The position numbers and the translations under genes are program-made. Below the pieces are notes generated by a model. It was not told where the DNA came from. It was given only the letters and a program-made list of their open reading frames with translations, and made no database searches. A stretch of 64,000 bases of DNA from Adiantum capillus-veneris (lineage: Eukaryota; Streptophyta; Polypodiopsida; Polypodiales; Pteridaceae): positions 41,409,279 to 41,473,278 of the forward strand of contig CM043970.1 in NCBI GenBank assembly GCA_014529385.2, written 5' to 3'. This document shows positions 12,023 to 22,699 of this stretch, one piece after another. How positions within the stretch are numbered: position 1 is the first letter of the stretch; each line of letters begins with the position of its first letter.

Positions 12023-13240
12023 ACGTGGTGATAGTTTTAATAGAGGTTGCTTCACAAGTGGGTATGCAATGCTGCCAAAGATGCGAAGGTGGCAAAGATG
12101 AGGTGGGTGACCGTGCTAGAGGGTGTAGGGTGTAGTTGTAGGATAGCAAGTGGATGGAATGCGGTTTTGAATGTAGCACGCAGTGGCGGTAGCTTCTTCC
12201 CAATAGGTGTCTGGGAGGCTAGCTTGAAGAAGCATGGCACGAGCAACTTCAAATAGTGTGCGATTCTTGTGCTCGGCACGACCCTTTTGTTGTGGGTGGT
12301 CGGTGATGGAGAATTCATGTTGAATGCCAATAGAAAGACATAGATCTTTGAATGCATGATAAGTGTATTCCCCACCATGATCTGTGCGGAGAGTTTTAAT
12401 GTAGTAGCCATGTCTAGTCTCAACTAATGCCTTGAATGTGCAAAAAATGAGATAAGGTTGAGGATTTCTCAGCCATGTAATAAGTAGTTGTGTATTTTGA
12501 GAAATCATCTATAAAAGTAAGCATATACTTATTACCAGTGAGGGAGTTGACGGGCAATGGGCCACAAACATCATAGTGGATGAGGTTGCGAGGTGCAGTG
12601 GCTCCTGATGATGAAGTGGGGAATGGGACGTGATGTGCTTTAGCAAGAATGCATCCCTCACAAAGTGTGATGTGAGTGAGGTGCTTGGGAAGACCTAGTG
12701 CAAGTTGGCAATGAGTGAGCTGGTGCAAAACATATTGAGAAATATGTCCTAGTCTATAATGCCATTTGAGTGTGTTTTCTTGTGTTTTATGGATGATGCA
12801 GATGCATGTGCAGGTGATGAGTCACCTAGTGCCCAGTTTTGGGGACCAAAAATGTGACATACTGACCATCTTTGTTTAGTGCCGAAATGTGGAAACCTTC
12901 TCGCATGAATTTGATGATGATGCCATTGTCGGTTAGCTCGCTGACAGAGATGAGATTTTTCTTGAGACCAGGAGCTTAATATCCGTGAGAAATAGTGGTG
13001 TGTAGGCCATTACTTAGGTTAATGACAACATCTCCATAAGCTTTGGCTAGCTGGATGTTGTTATCATGAAGGCATACTTCTACAGGGTGTACTAGATAAG
13101 TGATGTTGGATAGCCGGTGTAGGTGATATGTCATATGATGGGTGTCACCCGTATCAAGTAGCCAGATATTGGGATATGAAGTAGCTATAGTGGTGGCATA
13201 TAGTTGCAAAGGATAAGATGGGTTGTCATAAGTAGATATG
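12023..13240 (-). pseudogene. Ty1/copia element B: protease and integrase part
   Basis: Minus-strand frames give, in order, WLLDTGDTHHMT at about 13160 (D-T-G protease site), the GAG-pre-integrase region (LCEGCILAKAHHVPF), and the integrase core. The core has YDVCGPLPVNS and FIDDFSKYT (first Asp), LRTDHGGEYT (second Asp) and DHPQQKGRAEHKNRT (Glu, normally QNGVAERKNRT). Frameshifts fall near 12500 and 12140. The frame continues as FGSIAYPLVKQ up to the edge of element A's LTR. The RT and RNase H of B should continue beyond A on the left but are not there. Confidence 0.85.
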
Positions 13241-13249
13241 TCAGCATAA

Positions 13250-13577
13250 TGAGCTTGACCAGAAATAAAAGGAGATAGCTGGCCATGGTGTGTCCCCCGT
13301 TGAGGTTAAGAAGGATATTGATTAGGGTGAGAGATAGGACGATTACTTTGATTGCATGGTTGCCGACAGTCCTTTGTGAGGTGTCCAAAGCGATGACAAA
13401 TGGCGCATTTCTTTGAATTTTGGTGATTGTGGTAGCTTTGAAATTGCGACTTTCTTCCAGAATTATTGTGTTTTCAAGGAGGCCCTGAATGTTGAGGCTT
13501 CTTGCCGTTGTAAGGGCGTGAGTTTCTTGTCATAGTGACAACTATCGTGCACTTTTGCGAGTTGCTAGTGTGGTTGC
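13250..13577 (-). pseudogene. Ty1/copia element B: gag C-terminal zinc-knuckle part
   Basis: A minus-strand frame contains CAICHRFGHLTKDC, a CCHC zinc knuckle, preceded by a basic stretch (TMTRNSRPYNGKKPQ). It is cut at 13577 by the LTR of element C. The N-terminal part of the same gag lies on the far side of C at 27587-27985. Confidence 0.8.
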
Positions 13578-15678
13578 TGTCGGGGGATTTGTATTCGAAA
13601 GGTGAGCCAGGAAGGCACCGGGCCCCTAGCTGTGAGAGGTGCGAGGAGAAGAGTTGCAACAGACACAATTAACGGGAACCGAGCTTAAAATAGACAATCT
13701 ACCTTAAACCAAATTGTTTTAATCAAATTACAAGAATTGTCCCGGTTGAATCCAGGCGCTAATAAAAATTAACTGCCTTGTACCATCTTGCACTTCTTCC
13801 CACCATGACTTAGGAGCTTCAACTTCCGATGACATTGGTTGTGGTCCGATTCGATTTAAGGTTGCCGGCTTAATTCCGGATTGAACGGGCTTAGGCAAAT
13901 TAAATAGCTCAGGCTTCAGATTAGAGAACTCATGGTAATGATGGCTTATGATGACTTGGTTTAGAGATTAGGCTTATCCGGGTTAAGGCTTAAGGTTTTG
14001 GTTTAGAGCTCAACTTGACGGCTAATGAGTATGAGAAACTTGGCTTGGATCTCTTGATCATTAAGGCTTAGCCTTGGCTTAATGAGGGCGAGATTAGGCT
14101 TAGAGAACTTGATCATAAAGGCTTAGGCTTAGCTTTAATTAAGGGCGAGGTTAGGCTTAGATAACTTGATCATCAAGGCATAGGCTTAGCTTTAATTAAG
14201 GGCGAGGTTAGGCTTAGAGAACTTGATCATCATGGCTTAGGCTTGGCTTAATGAGACTGGAGCATTGGCTTAGAGCTCTTAGCTTTGAGAGCTTTGGGTT
14301 ATCTTAAGGAAATTAAGTTAAGCTTAGCTAATGAAGCTTATGAACTCAAAGCTTTTCTTCCCCCGAGAGAAAGTTCCATGAGAAGAGGAGATGGATTCCC
14401 CAAGAAAATGAGAGAGAACTCTTGAGAGTCGCACCTTTTCCTTTTTATAAGTTGCATGAGCCTAGTTTCTTGCTAAAGGGGCCTACCCGTTAGCGATGTC
14501 GCTAATGGGTACCCCCCCCATGAGGTGGCAAGCGGATTCTGGAGTAGCATGAAAACCAAAACCTGCGTGAGGAGATTTCCAACAACTTTCTCTTCTGCGG
14601 CGAGGGCATTTGAGTGCCATGCCAGCCAGCGCGAGCTCTCGAGCTCCTTCCTCGTCGGCTGCAGCTGCCGCCATGGCCTTTCTTTGCTTCGCTTCACATT
14701 AAAAGCCCTTTAAATGGGCAGCCTGGTTAGGTTGGGCGGGCGGCCTTTCCCTTTGCTTGGGTGGGCGGCCAATTAGGTTAAATGGGTGACCTTTTGCCCT
14801 TGGGTGCCTTAGGTTAAGTGGTCCCTTGTCCATGGTTTGAAGGGTATCACCTTTGGCTCACATACCGCCTATATCCCTTGGGTGGCCAAGTTTAGTGGGT
14901 GGCCCTTCTTATTGCGGGCGGCCACTCAAGTCAAGAGCACTACATTTGGGCATACATATTGACAAGGCATTGCCTCCATGACACCATTTCCCAACATCCA
15001 CTTATTAGCAATATCACCGTGAATTCTACTGCCCACTCTAGTGTGTTGAATGGCACCATAGCTTTCAAGATGCAAGTAAGTCCGTCAAGGATAGGCATTA
15101 GATATATTATAAAAAATGTTTCCGCATAGGCCCACATTTGGCATACACATCGGGCACCACACTACATTAAGCCAGATGAATTTGACTGATCAAGGCGACC
15201 AGGGCGGTTCGGAACCGGCCCCTGGCGATACTAAAACTAGCCATATCTTGCGATTGACAAACTGAAAAGACCGACATACTCCTAGAAGTGAGCACTTAGG
15301 ACCCATGCATTCCTTTCATCTTTGACCTTTTATTAGCAGGTGCTCAATCGGGTACGGATCTGCTACTAACTCAACTTAAAAATGTCATAACTTCTTATCT
15401 GTAGCTCCGATTGACGAGCCGTAAAGACAGGCATGTAGAGACCTTCAAGTACTTCAACTTTGATTTATAAAATTCCAGCTATGACCACTCCAAACATAAT
15501 TACTGTTTAGCATTACCAAGACATCTTTTGGCCCTTAGAGCCACATCTGGCATACTTTTAGCTTAAAAATTGTCTTGTTAGCAAGCCCTTATAACTGCTG
15601 AATAATCATGCAATATTCAAATACATGATTGTCATTCCTTTGCTCATTTTTTTGTCATGGAAGCGGAGCTGCACGACA
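13578..15678 (-). repeat. 3' LTR of element C
   Basis: It matches 25548-27586 throughout. It contains four copies of a roughly 60-bp tandem unit at about 14040-14260 (AACTTGATCATCAAGGC and GGGCGAGGTTAGGCTTAG), against five copies in the other LTR. A segment near 15040-15150 is missing from the other LTR. Confidence 0.88.
14441..14450 (-). promoter_or_regulatory. putative TATA box, element C 3' LTR
   Basis: Minus-strand TTATAAAAAG. The equivalent site in the 5' LTR (26464-26474) reads CTTATACAAAGG, a weaker match. Confidence 0.4.
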
Positions 15679-16787
15679 TCCACCCCCTTTGAACCTGCAC
15701 AGCCTGCGGTCTGTGCCAAGCGGTCTTCAGGTTGCATCTGCTATAAACACCTTAAGCTACTTGTCATCAGGCTCATGTAGTTGGTAAGAATGTAGAACAA
15801 AAGAAGGTTTAAATCATAGCATCAATAGTCTAGCTCAATTATTTGGTAGTTGTCCCATCACAAATCTTTGAACCGTAGTGGTCGTATCTCCAAAGCATTC
15901 AATAATGAAAAATCTGTTTAGTGAACCCCACCAAACTCGAGTGCTTCAGTTACTTATGCACGCGGCTTGACCATCAGCTCACTTTAGGGAACCCTAGTCG
16001 TATCTCCAAAGCATTCAATTATGAAAAATCTGTTTAGTGAACCCCACCAAACTCAAGTGCTTCAGCTACTTATGCACACGGCTTGACCATCAGCACACTT
16101 TAGGGAACCCTATCAAGCTCAAGTATGCCTTACACTGTTTGCACACGGAATTGTCGTCAAGTCCCTTACTTCAAGTTCTGGTAGTAGAACCATCTCAAAA
16201 GATGTGAAGATACTATAACAATTGTCCAAAGATGTCAACTGGAAGCTATCCATGTAAGCTTATTGATCATATAACCAAAAACACTTCTGTCTTAGCATAC
16301 ATCCAAAAAAAAATCTACTGCCAAGTAACTGCTACAGGAAAATAAATGATATCCTTGAATCTGCAAGTTTCTCTTCAATAGCTCCCAGGATCAAATGGGA
16401 TAATAAGAAATTGCCCCAATAGTGGAGCAACATAATATCCACATGAGCATACATATCCTGTATCGATCAACTTCAAGAATTTTTGCTCCGAATATGCTAT
16501 TCCTGGATCTAGCAAAAAGAAACCACAATGTAGACCCAAAAATACACATCCATAGTGAACCTTCTTTTGAAGATCTTTCAATCTTCTGGATCAAATACCA
16601 TTAAGATCACATAGCATTGATGGGCTCTGCAATATACTAGAGCTTCACTTGAAGCATAGTGCAGCACCCACAGCTCATAAAATTTTGGTAACTTAAGGTC
16701 GTTACCAGCAAGACTTAAAGAATTCTGACTCCCTTTTACTGGTAGCCAGGACATCACTGACGTAAGAATTAGAAATAATATCCAAAC
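15679..16787 (-). other. 3' non-coding internal region of element C, with tandem duplication
   Basis: No open frame of note is present. The purine tract lies at 15679-15692 next to the LTR. Positions 15885-16110 hold two tandem copies of a roughly 107-bp unit (CGTATCTCCAAAGCATTCAA and CTTATGCACGCGGCTTGACC). Confidence 0.6.
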
Positions 16788-17569
16788 CTAGCCATATTTG
16801 ACACATTGTCCAAGAAAATAAAAAACCATGTGCACCTTATGCAGTATCAAGGATGATTTAGCATTATCACCCCCTCTAGATTCATAGCCATCACAAAAAA
16901 CCTTAGGGCTTTCTGGACCTGTATCATCAGAGAGATTTTTACCTGGATTTTGAGTTTGATAATGGAGAATAGCTTTATCCTGAAGATCTTCATCCATAGA
17001 ATCCTTGGGAAAATCACCCCTGGAAGTCTCAACATTCATCAAAGCTATAGGAGCTGGATCCTCTTGCAGCCCACATATAAGCATAGATGTAAATTCCATG
17101 TCAATATCCTGTTCATAATCAGCATGATCTAGGCAATCTTCAATATCATCCTCTGCTTCCTCATCTGCATCCATGCTACTTAGCAAGCCATTATAACTTG
17201 AAAAAGTTTCATCAGGCACCCCTTCTAAAGGGGTACATGCATCACAAAGCTCTTCTATACTGCTATAATCTTCTCCTTCAGATTGGGCCAAAAAACCTTC
17301 AATTATGGAATCTGCTTCTGTGATAATAGAAACAACAAGCATATTGCTAAGATCAACTATAGGTTCATTGCCATCTTCAGGTTCATCCTCTGTTTGGTCC
17401 ACAATCTCGGCCACTTCATCAGCTATTGTATATATAATAGCTTTATTCATGCAATCATTTGTAGTAAATCTGCTGCCCTGCTTAACTATAGTGCCAATAG
17501 ATCCATTAGAAGCATGTAGTGGCTCATCTTCTTGATAGAATTTTTGAGAGCATCCCATGCCAAGGTCGA
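16788..17569 (-). pseudogene. element C internal ORF, C-terminal half (unknown, acidic)
   Basis: This minus frame continues directly from the half at 24772-25501 once element E and one copy of its GTCGA duplication are removed: ...KILQAID joins LGMGCSQKFYQ in frame. The product is strongly acidic (EDEPEDGNEPIVDL, DADEEAEDDIEDCLDHADYE), with no motif I can assign and no zinc knuckle, protease or RT signature. It ends in VFYFLGQCVKYG at 16788. It may be a divergent gag or an accessory protein. It is the only long frame in element C. Confidence 0.6.
17565..17569. other. target site duplication of element E, left copy
   Basis: GTCGA directly precedes the left LTR (TGTAAGGTCTC). The same five bases follow the right LTR at 24767-24771. 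Confidence 0.9.
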
Positions 17570-18225
17570 TGTAAGGTCTCTGACCCCAACCAAAAAGAGC
17601 ACCCTTGTACCATGAAATGATCATAATGGAAAAAAGTTACTATTTTTAGCAGTTTTCCAAATTCTGTCAGTGCCATGATGTTTAGAATATTATAAAGCTT
17701 CAAAATGTAATTTTAAATAATTTTTGTGAAAATTTTCCAAATATAGTAAGTTTTTGGTCACTCGACCCGTCTAGTTTTGACCGTCTCGAAAATCTGCACC
17801 CGTACTCCGAATTAGAAAAAAAAGTGCATTTTCAGACCCCGAGGGATGCTAAATATGGCAGGTACTCGGTCCAGTACGCCTTAGTTAGAGCTCAGTATAG
17901 CAATTTACGGCATCAAAATCCGACTCGTATGGCCCGTTTTAGCCTAAAACTAATTTTTCATAAAATTGTTCGGGGAGGCACCGGGGGCCCGGGGCTGTGT
18001 GGGAACAGGTTCTAGGCCACTCCAGACCAGATTTAGCAGCTAGGGGGCGCCCTCTTGCCTTGTGGGAGTCTTTGGGAAGTTTCCAAGCTTGCAACTAAGT
18101 GTGAGAACCAGTTAACTAAACCAACTAGACACTTGGTGGGTAGGCAACTAGACTTGCCATGCAAGGACTGAGTGCTCACTCAGATGCTTATAGCAGCACA
18201 AATCGATTTTTAGCTTGAGGAGGCC

Positions 18226-18233
18226 TATTTAAA
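18226..18233 (+). promoter_or_regulatory. putative TATA box in element E 5' LTR
   Basis: TATTTAAA lies just upstream of a (CA)n tract and is conserved at 22630-22637 in the 3' LTR. Transcription starting shortly downstream would place the coding exons at 19129-19553 inside the transcript. Confidence 0.5.
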
Positions 18234-18237
18234 GGCA

Positions 18238-18292
18238 TGCACACACACACACACACACACCCATGCTCACTCACACACACACACACCTATAC
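18238..18292. repeat. (CA)n microsatellite in element E LTR
   Basis: Interrupted CA repeats follow the TATA-like site. The copy in the other LTR at 22642-22697 has a different repeat number. Confidence 0.85.
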
Positions 18293-19128
18293 ACACCTTG
18301 GGAAGGTGGTGCCGATAGACACACAGTTTTTGAAGGAGAAGCAAGGAGGGAGGTTGTGCCGAAATTCTCATCTTGAGGATTCATTGGACCAGAAAAATCA
18401 GAGGATTCTCAGCCCCTAATCACGGTAATCATGGTTTAATTACTGCTCTTCTTAATTCTCATCTTTATTCTCCAAACTCCTTAGCTACTATGCTTAATCC
18501 TGGCTATAATTCCCTATAGCTGCTCTCTAAATCTCCATAGCTATACTCCATTACATAATCATCATTCAATTAGCTAAATTATGCAGCCATTCATCATCCT
18601 TAACCAAGGATTAATGCATGATTATGAAAGATTCTCTCTCTAGGCAGCATAGTTAATAAATTGTCAGCCAGTAAGAGTGTAGATTTGATGAAATTCATTC
18701 TTTTACCACTCAATAGTGTTGTAATTAAATTAGAATCAATCTTCTCCCAAATTAAAATGTGATTAAGGCTGAAAATTAATCCATCATTAGGCCATTAAGA
18801 AGAGAATTTTATATCACACATGCCTGCGGCAATTCTGCATCTTCATATTGCTCTAGGAAAATGAATGAGCTTGCTTACTTCATCTCTTTCGTGAATCAAT
18901 TAGTAAAATTTTGAATTTCTTAATCATCTAAGCCAAGTAATTAACCTTAGAGCCATTTCCCATAGGGTAAGTAAGGAATTACCTATAAAATTGCTAAGTC
19001 TCAAAGGAAAAATCTAATCTCTTGCCTAAGGAGGATTCTTTAATAATTCTAATCTTCCATTTGGTTGTTATGATGCTTTCGGCCTTAAGCTCTTTTCTTC
19101 AAGTTTATCATTTAAATTAGTGAGTAAA

Positions 19129-19553
19129 ATGGCCCCGGTTAAGAGAACTCGCTTCGGTGGTGCCCACGACCACCAGGCGGGAACGAGCAATACAAATGGA
19201 AAAGGAAAAGCTCCCATGGTCGAAAAAGCACCGGCCATCTCACGAGCCAATGACGAAGAAATGGAAGAGGTAGATCACAGTTTTATTCAAGTTGTTTAAT
19301 TTAACATTGCATATGTTTAGCTAGGAATGAACATATCCCCAAACATGTTGGAGAAATCGGACGAAAACCTCGGCAATTGAATTCATTTGTATATTAAAGT
19401 CTAAAGTAGGAAAGAAATGATTGACGGATATATTGTTTGCAATAGGAAAGAATGTCTGCTAGGGAGAATTTAGCTCGACATGTTCATTCTATTTCCAATG
19501 TTGAATTAGTCATGAACCCCCTCCTGATCACAGGGGGCAGAGTTCCTGGTTAA
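19129..19553 (+). CDS. putative gag N-terminal exons encoded inside the element E LTR
   Basis: From the ATG at 19129 the frame reads MAPVKRTR, then AGTSN, a Lys-rich stretch, and ISRANDEEMEE. It reaches a candidate donor (GAG|GTAGAT) at 19269, phase 0. A candidate acceptor (TTTGCAATAG) at 19445 opens a second exon that reads ERMSARENLARHVHSISN and stays open to 19551. The same structure is kept at 23539-23679 in the other LTR. Basic, low-complexity N-termini starting MAP/MPP are common in plant gypsy gag, and internal gag (20845 onward) starts at a candidate acceptor with no ATG of its own. I infer that gag is spliced from LTR exons across the primer site. This is not proven. Confidence 0.45.
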
Positions 19554-20336
19554 GGACTCTTTAATCCACGACTGCTGGTTAAGCGGTGGATACCCACGAC
19601 TGTTGGTTAAGCGGTGGGAACCCATGTCTGCTAGTTAAGCGGTGGGAATGTCCATGTCGTGCTTTCTATACGGTGGACATACCTAGTTGTCTGGGTAGCT
19701 AGGCGAGAACGGGAGGAGTAAACTCTCGCTGGAGGGGGGATGTACCTCCAGAACATTGGAATTTTAATGAATAAGTTTGAATAGAATTTTTACTAAAATA
19801 CCGTCTTGGTGTTGTTTGCAATACTGGTTGAAGGGCTGTCTTAACGAACAATGTGCTTCGGAATTAAAACAAGGAATGTTTATGTTGAACAACCTTTGTG
19901 GTAGTAATTAGGTCACACAAGGAAGTGTGAGTGTGGGGGCTTGGCTGAGATTGCCAATGCCTACGAGATGGGTGGTCCCGATTGGTCGCGAACTCTCTAT
20001 CCCCATAGTGCTTACTTCGATATTAGTAATACTCATTGCCCCTAGAGCGGTCAAATCTCGAGAGTACATGCCTCTGAAACATGGGGAAAAAGGCGCTCCG
20101 GGTTTCTCTCCTCTTAGAAGGTGGGTCTTAGGATCGATAGATAGTTTAAGTACGCTTCCCCTACGAGGTGGAGCTATATCTCCCTGCTAGTAGGCTCGAA
20201 CTCGACTCACTTGTGATGAGAGATCGTCCGCTAGTTGAAACCTGAACCATTTTGTTTACTTCCGCAATAGATCTAGTGGCCACCAGGTTCACCATCAAAT
20301 CCGCTGGTTGATACGGCGGGGTGGAGACTTCACACC

Positions 20337-20350
20337 TGGTATTAGAGCTA
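20337..20350 (+). other. primer-binding site of element E
   Basis: TGGTATTAGAGCTA lies 2 bp after the LTR end. It matches the common plant initiator-Met tRNA site (TGGTATCAGAGC) with one change. Confidence 0.85.
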
Positions 20351-20844
20351 TAGGTTTACGTACTGGAAAATGATGTTGTTTGAATTTTTTTTTAATAATA
20401 AGGGATAGTAGGATAGCTCGTACTCAAAGCTTGAGCATGATGTTTCCTAGAATAATGACATTGGATTTGTCTAGTGGATTGTCTAATGAGTGATGTTAAA
20501 GAGTTTTACTCGTTGAGCTTGTTGGGATTCAGTGGGTTTCCACATGATGTTTTTTGAGAAGTCGTTGGTGCGACTAGTGCTTCGGGAAGGTAGCTTGTTG
20601 ATGCACATAAAGTTATAAGTATGGATCAAAGCTCTCGAGGAAATTTTAAACCATTTTTTATCGGGGAAAATTTTGGATGTATTCAATGGAATTTAAATGG
20701 TGAAATGGTTAAAATCCTTTGTGATAGCTGTACAGATTAAGTAGGCTGGTTAAGCCCAAAAAGTTAAATTTCTTCTTGAGTATGGAAAATCCTAGGTTCA
20801 TTTGAGAAGAGTGCTATAGTAACGAGTTTTATACCATTGGATAG

Positions 20845-21792
20845 GTACCGTCTATTGCGCTATATACCACCGTTCAAGAGAAAAAGCTTCTCCTTAAGCA
20901 AGCTCAGCCTCCAACCTTTAAAGGCGAAGGGGCAAATGTGGAAAGAGATGCAGAAGTATGGATGGAGGCTATGGATGACTATTTTGAAGCAGCGAGAACT
21001 CAACCCGAGAACCAAACCATGCTTGCAATGTTCCGCTTGTCTGGTGATGCCAAGATCTGATGGAAACAACATTGTAGGGACTTGGATATCAAGGGATCTT
21101 CCCAGTCATGGGAAGACATCAAGGCTGCTGTGATGGAGCGTTACTTACCACCCGCCTATAAAACCTTGAAGATGAACGAGTTCTTTTCCCTTCGGCAGCA
21201 GACTTCATCTGTCGAAGAATATTATTCAAAGTTTGTCACTCTTCGGAGATATGCTCCTAAGATGACATTGGAACAACCGGTAGCACGGTTCTGCCAAGGA
21301 CTCATCGACCCCCTGAACAACCGACTAGAAGCTCTCAGACCAGCAACTCTGCAAGATGCCTTGCTAAGGGCCAAACCGTTAGCTAAAGAGATTCAGAGGA
21401 CTACCCAAGATAGTCAATACTATTTGTCAAAGAGGGCCAGGACAGACAACTGGAGTAGCAGACCAATCAACCCTGCATACGACCATCGTTCGGTAGTAGC
21501 TATTATGGCAGCTACCGAATTTCCCAATATAAGATGCTTTGAGTGCCAGGAGTATGGACATTACAAAAGTCGATGTCCAAAAATGATTTCCCAAACATCT
21601 GGTGCTAATAATGTACCTCTGAACGTCAATGGGCGAGGTCAACCAAACGGAAGAGGAGGCCGAGGAAGAGGATACATAGGACAAGGAAGCGGAGCTTTCT
21701 CCAATGCCGCAGTGAGACAACCAAATGTGGGTGATGAAGCTGATGAGAGAGCAGCAATGTATGATGCAACTGCTAATCCTAGTGAGCAATAA
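20845..21792 (+). pseudogene. element E gag (capsid and zinc knuckle), one in-frame TGA
   Basis: A plus frame from a candidate acceptor (TTGGATAG|GTACCG) runs to the stop at 21790. It contains QPPTFKGEGANVERDAEVW and MDDYFEAARTQPENQTMLA, typical of the Retrotrans_gag capsid domain. Next come RYLPPAYKTLKMNEFFSLRQ and VARFCQGLIDPLNNRLEALR. Near 21536 is the CCHC knuckle CFECQEYGHYKSRC, followed by a Gly/Arg-rich tail (GRGQPNGRGGRGRG). A single TGA at about 21058 stands where gag proteins normally have Trp. No protease or RT follows: about 180 bp after the stop comes the purine tract and LTR. Confidence 0.9.
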
Positions 21793-21974
21793 ATCAAACA
21801 CCAGAATCTCATCAAAGTTCAGCAGAATAAGACGCATAAAGCTAAAGACTATTCTAATATCAAAGAATGTCTTTACTTTAGACAAAGGATATATGTACCT
21901 AAATAGTTAGCATAGAGTTTATCCAGATGCATTCTTGAGACGAGGACATCTCAAATTTTTCACGTTGGGGAGGT

Positions 21975-22665
21975 TGTAAGGTCTCTGACCCCAACCAAAA
22001 AGAGCACCCTTGTACCATGAAATGATCATAATGGAAAAAAGGTACTATTTTTAGCAGTTTTCCGAATTCTGTCAGTGCCATGATGTTTAGAATTTTATAA
22101 AGCTTCGAAATGTGAATTTAAATAATTTTTGTGAAATTCTCCAAATATAGTAAGTTTTTGGTCACCCGACCCGTTTAGTTTTGACCGTCTCGAAAATCTG
22201 CACCCGTACCCCGAATTTGAAAAAACAATGCATTTTTGGACCCCGGAGGCTACTAAATATGGCAGGTACTCGGTCCAGTACGCCTTATTTAGAGCTCAGT
22301 ATAGCAATTTACGACATCAAAATCCGACTCGTATGGCCCGTTTTAGCCTAAAACCATTTTTTCATAAAATTGTTCGGGGAGCCTCCGGGGGCCCGGTTCT
22401 GTGTGGAAACAGGTTCGAGGCCACTCCAGACCAGCTTTAGCAGCTAGGGGGCGCCCTCTTGCCTTGTGGGAGTCTTTGGGAAGTTTCCAAGCTTGCAACT
22501 AAGTGTGAGAACCAGTTAACTAAACCAACTGGACACTTGGTGGGTAGGCAACTAGACTCGCCATGCAAGGACTGAGTGCTCACTTAGATGCTTATAGCAG
22601 CAGAAATCGATTTTCAGCTTGAGAAATACTATTTAAAGGCATGCACACACACACACACACCCATG

Positions 22666-22699
<34 letters not shown>

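Larger units (their letters stand above)
17570..20334 (+). repeat. 5' LTR of element E
   Basis: It begins TGTAAGGTCTCTGACCCC and ends GGAGACTTCACA. It contains a (CA)n run after the TATA-like site, an apparent two-exon coding region (19129-19553), and four roughly 32-bp tandem units built on TGGTTAAGCGGTGGG at 19570-19680. Confidence 0.92.

Noticed and set aside
19068-19250. 60-codon minus-strand frame in the element E LTR (also at 23478-23660)
   Set aside because: It is the antisense shadow of the better-supported plus-strand exon 19129-19269.
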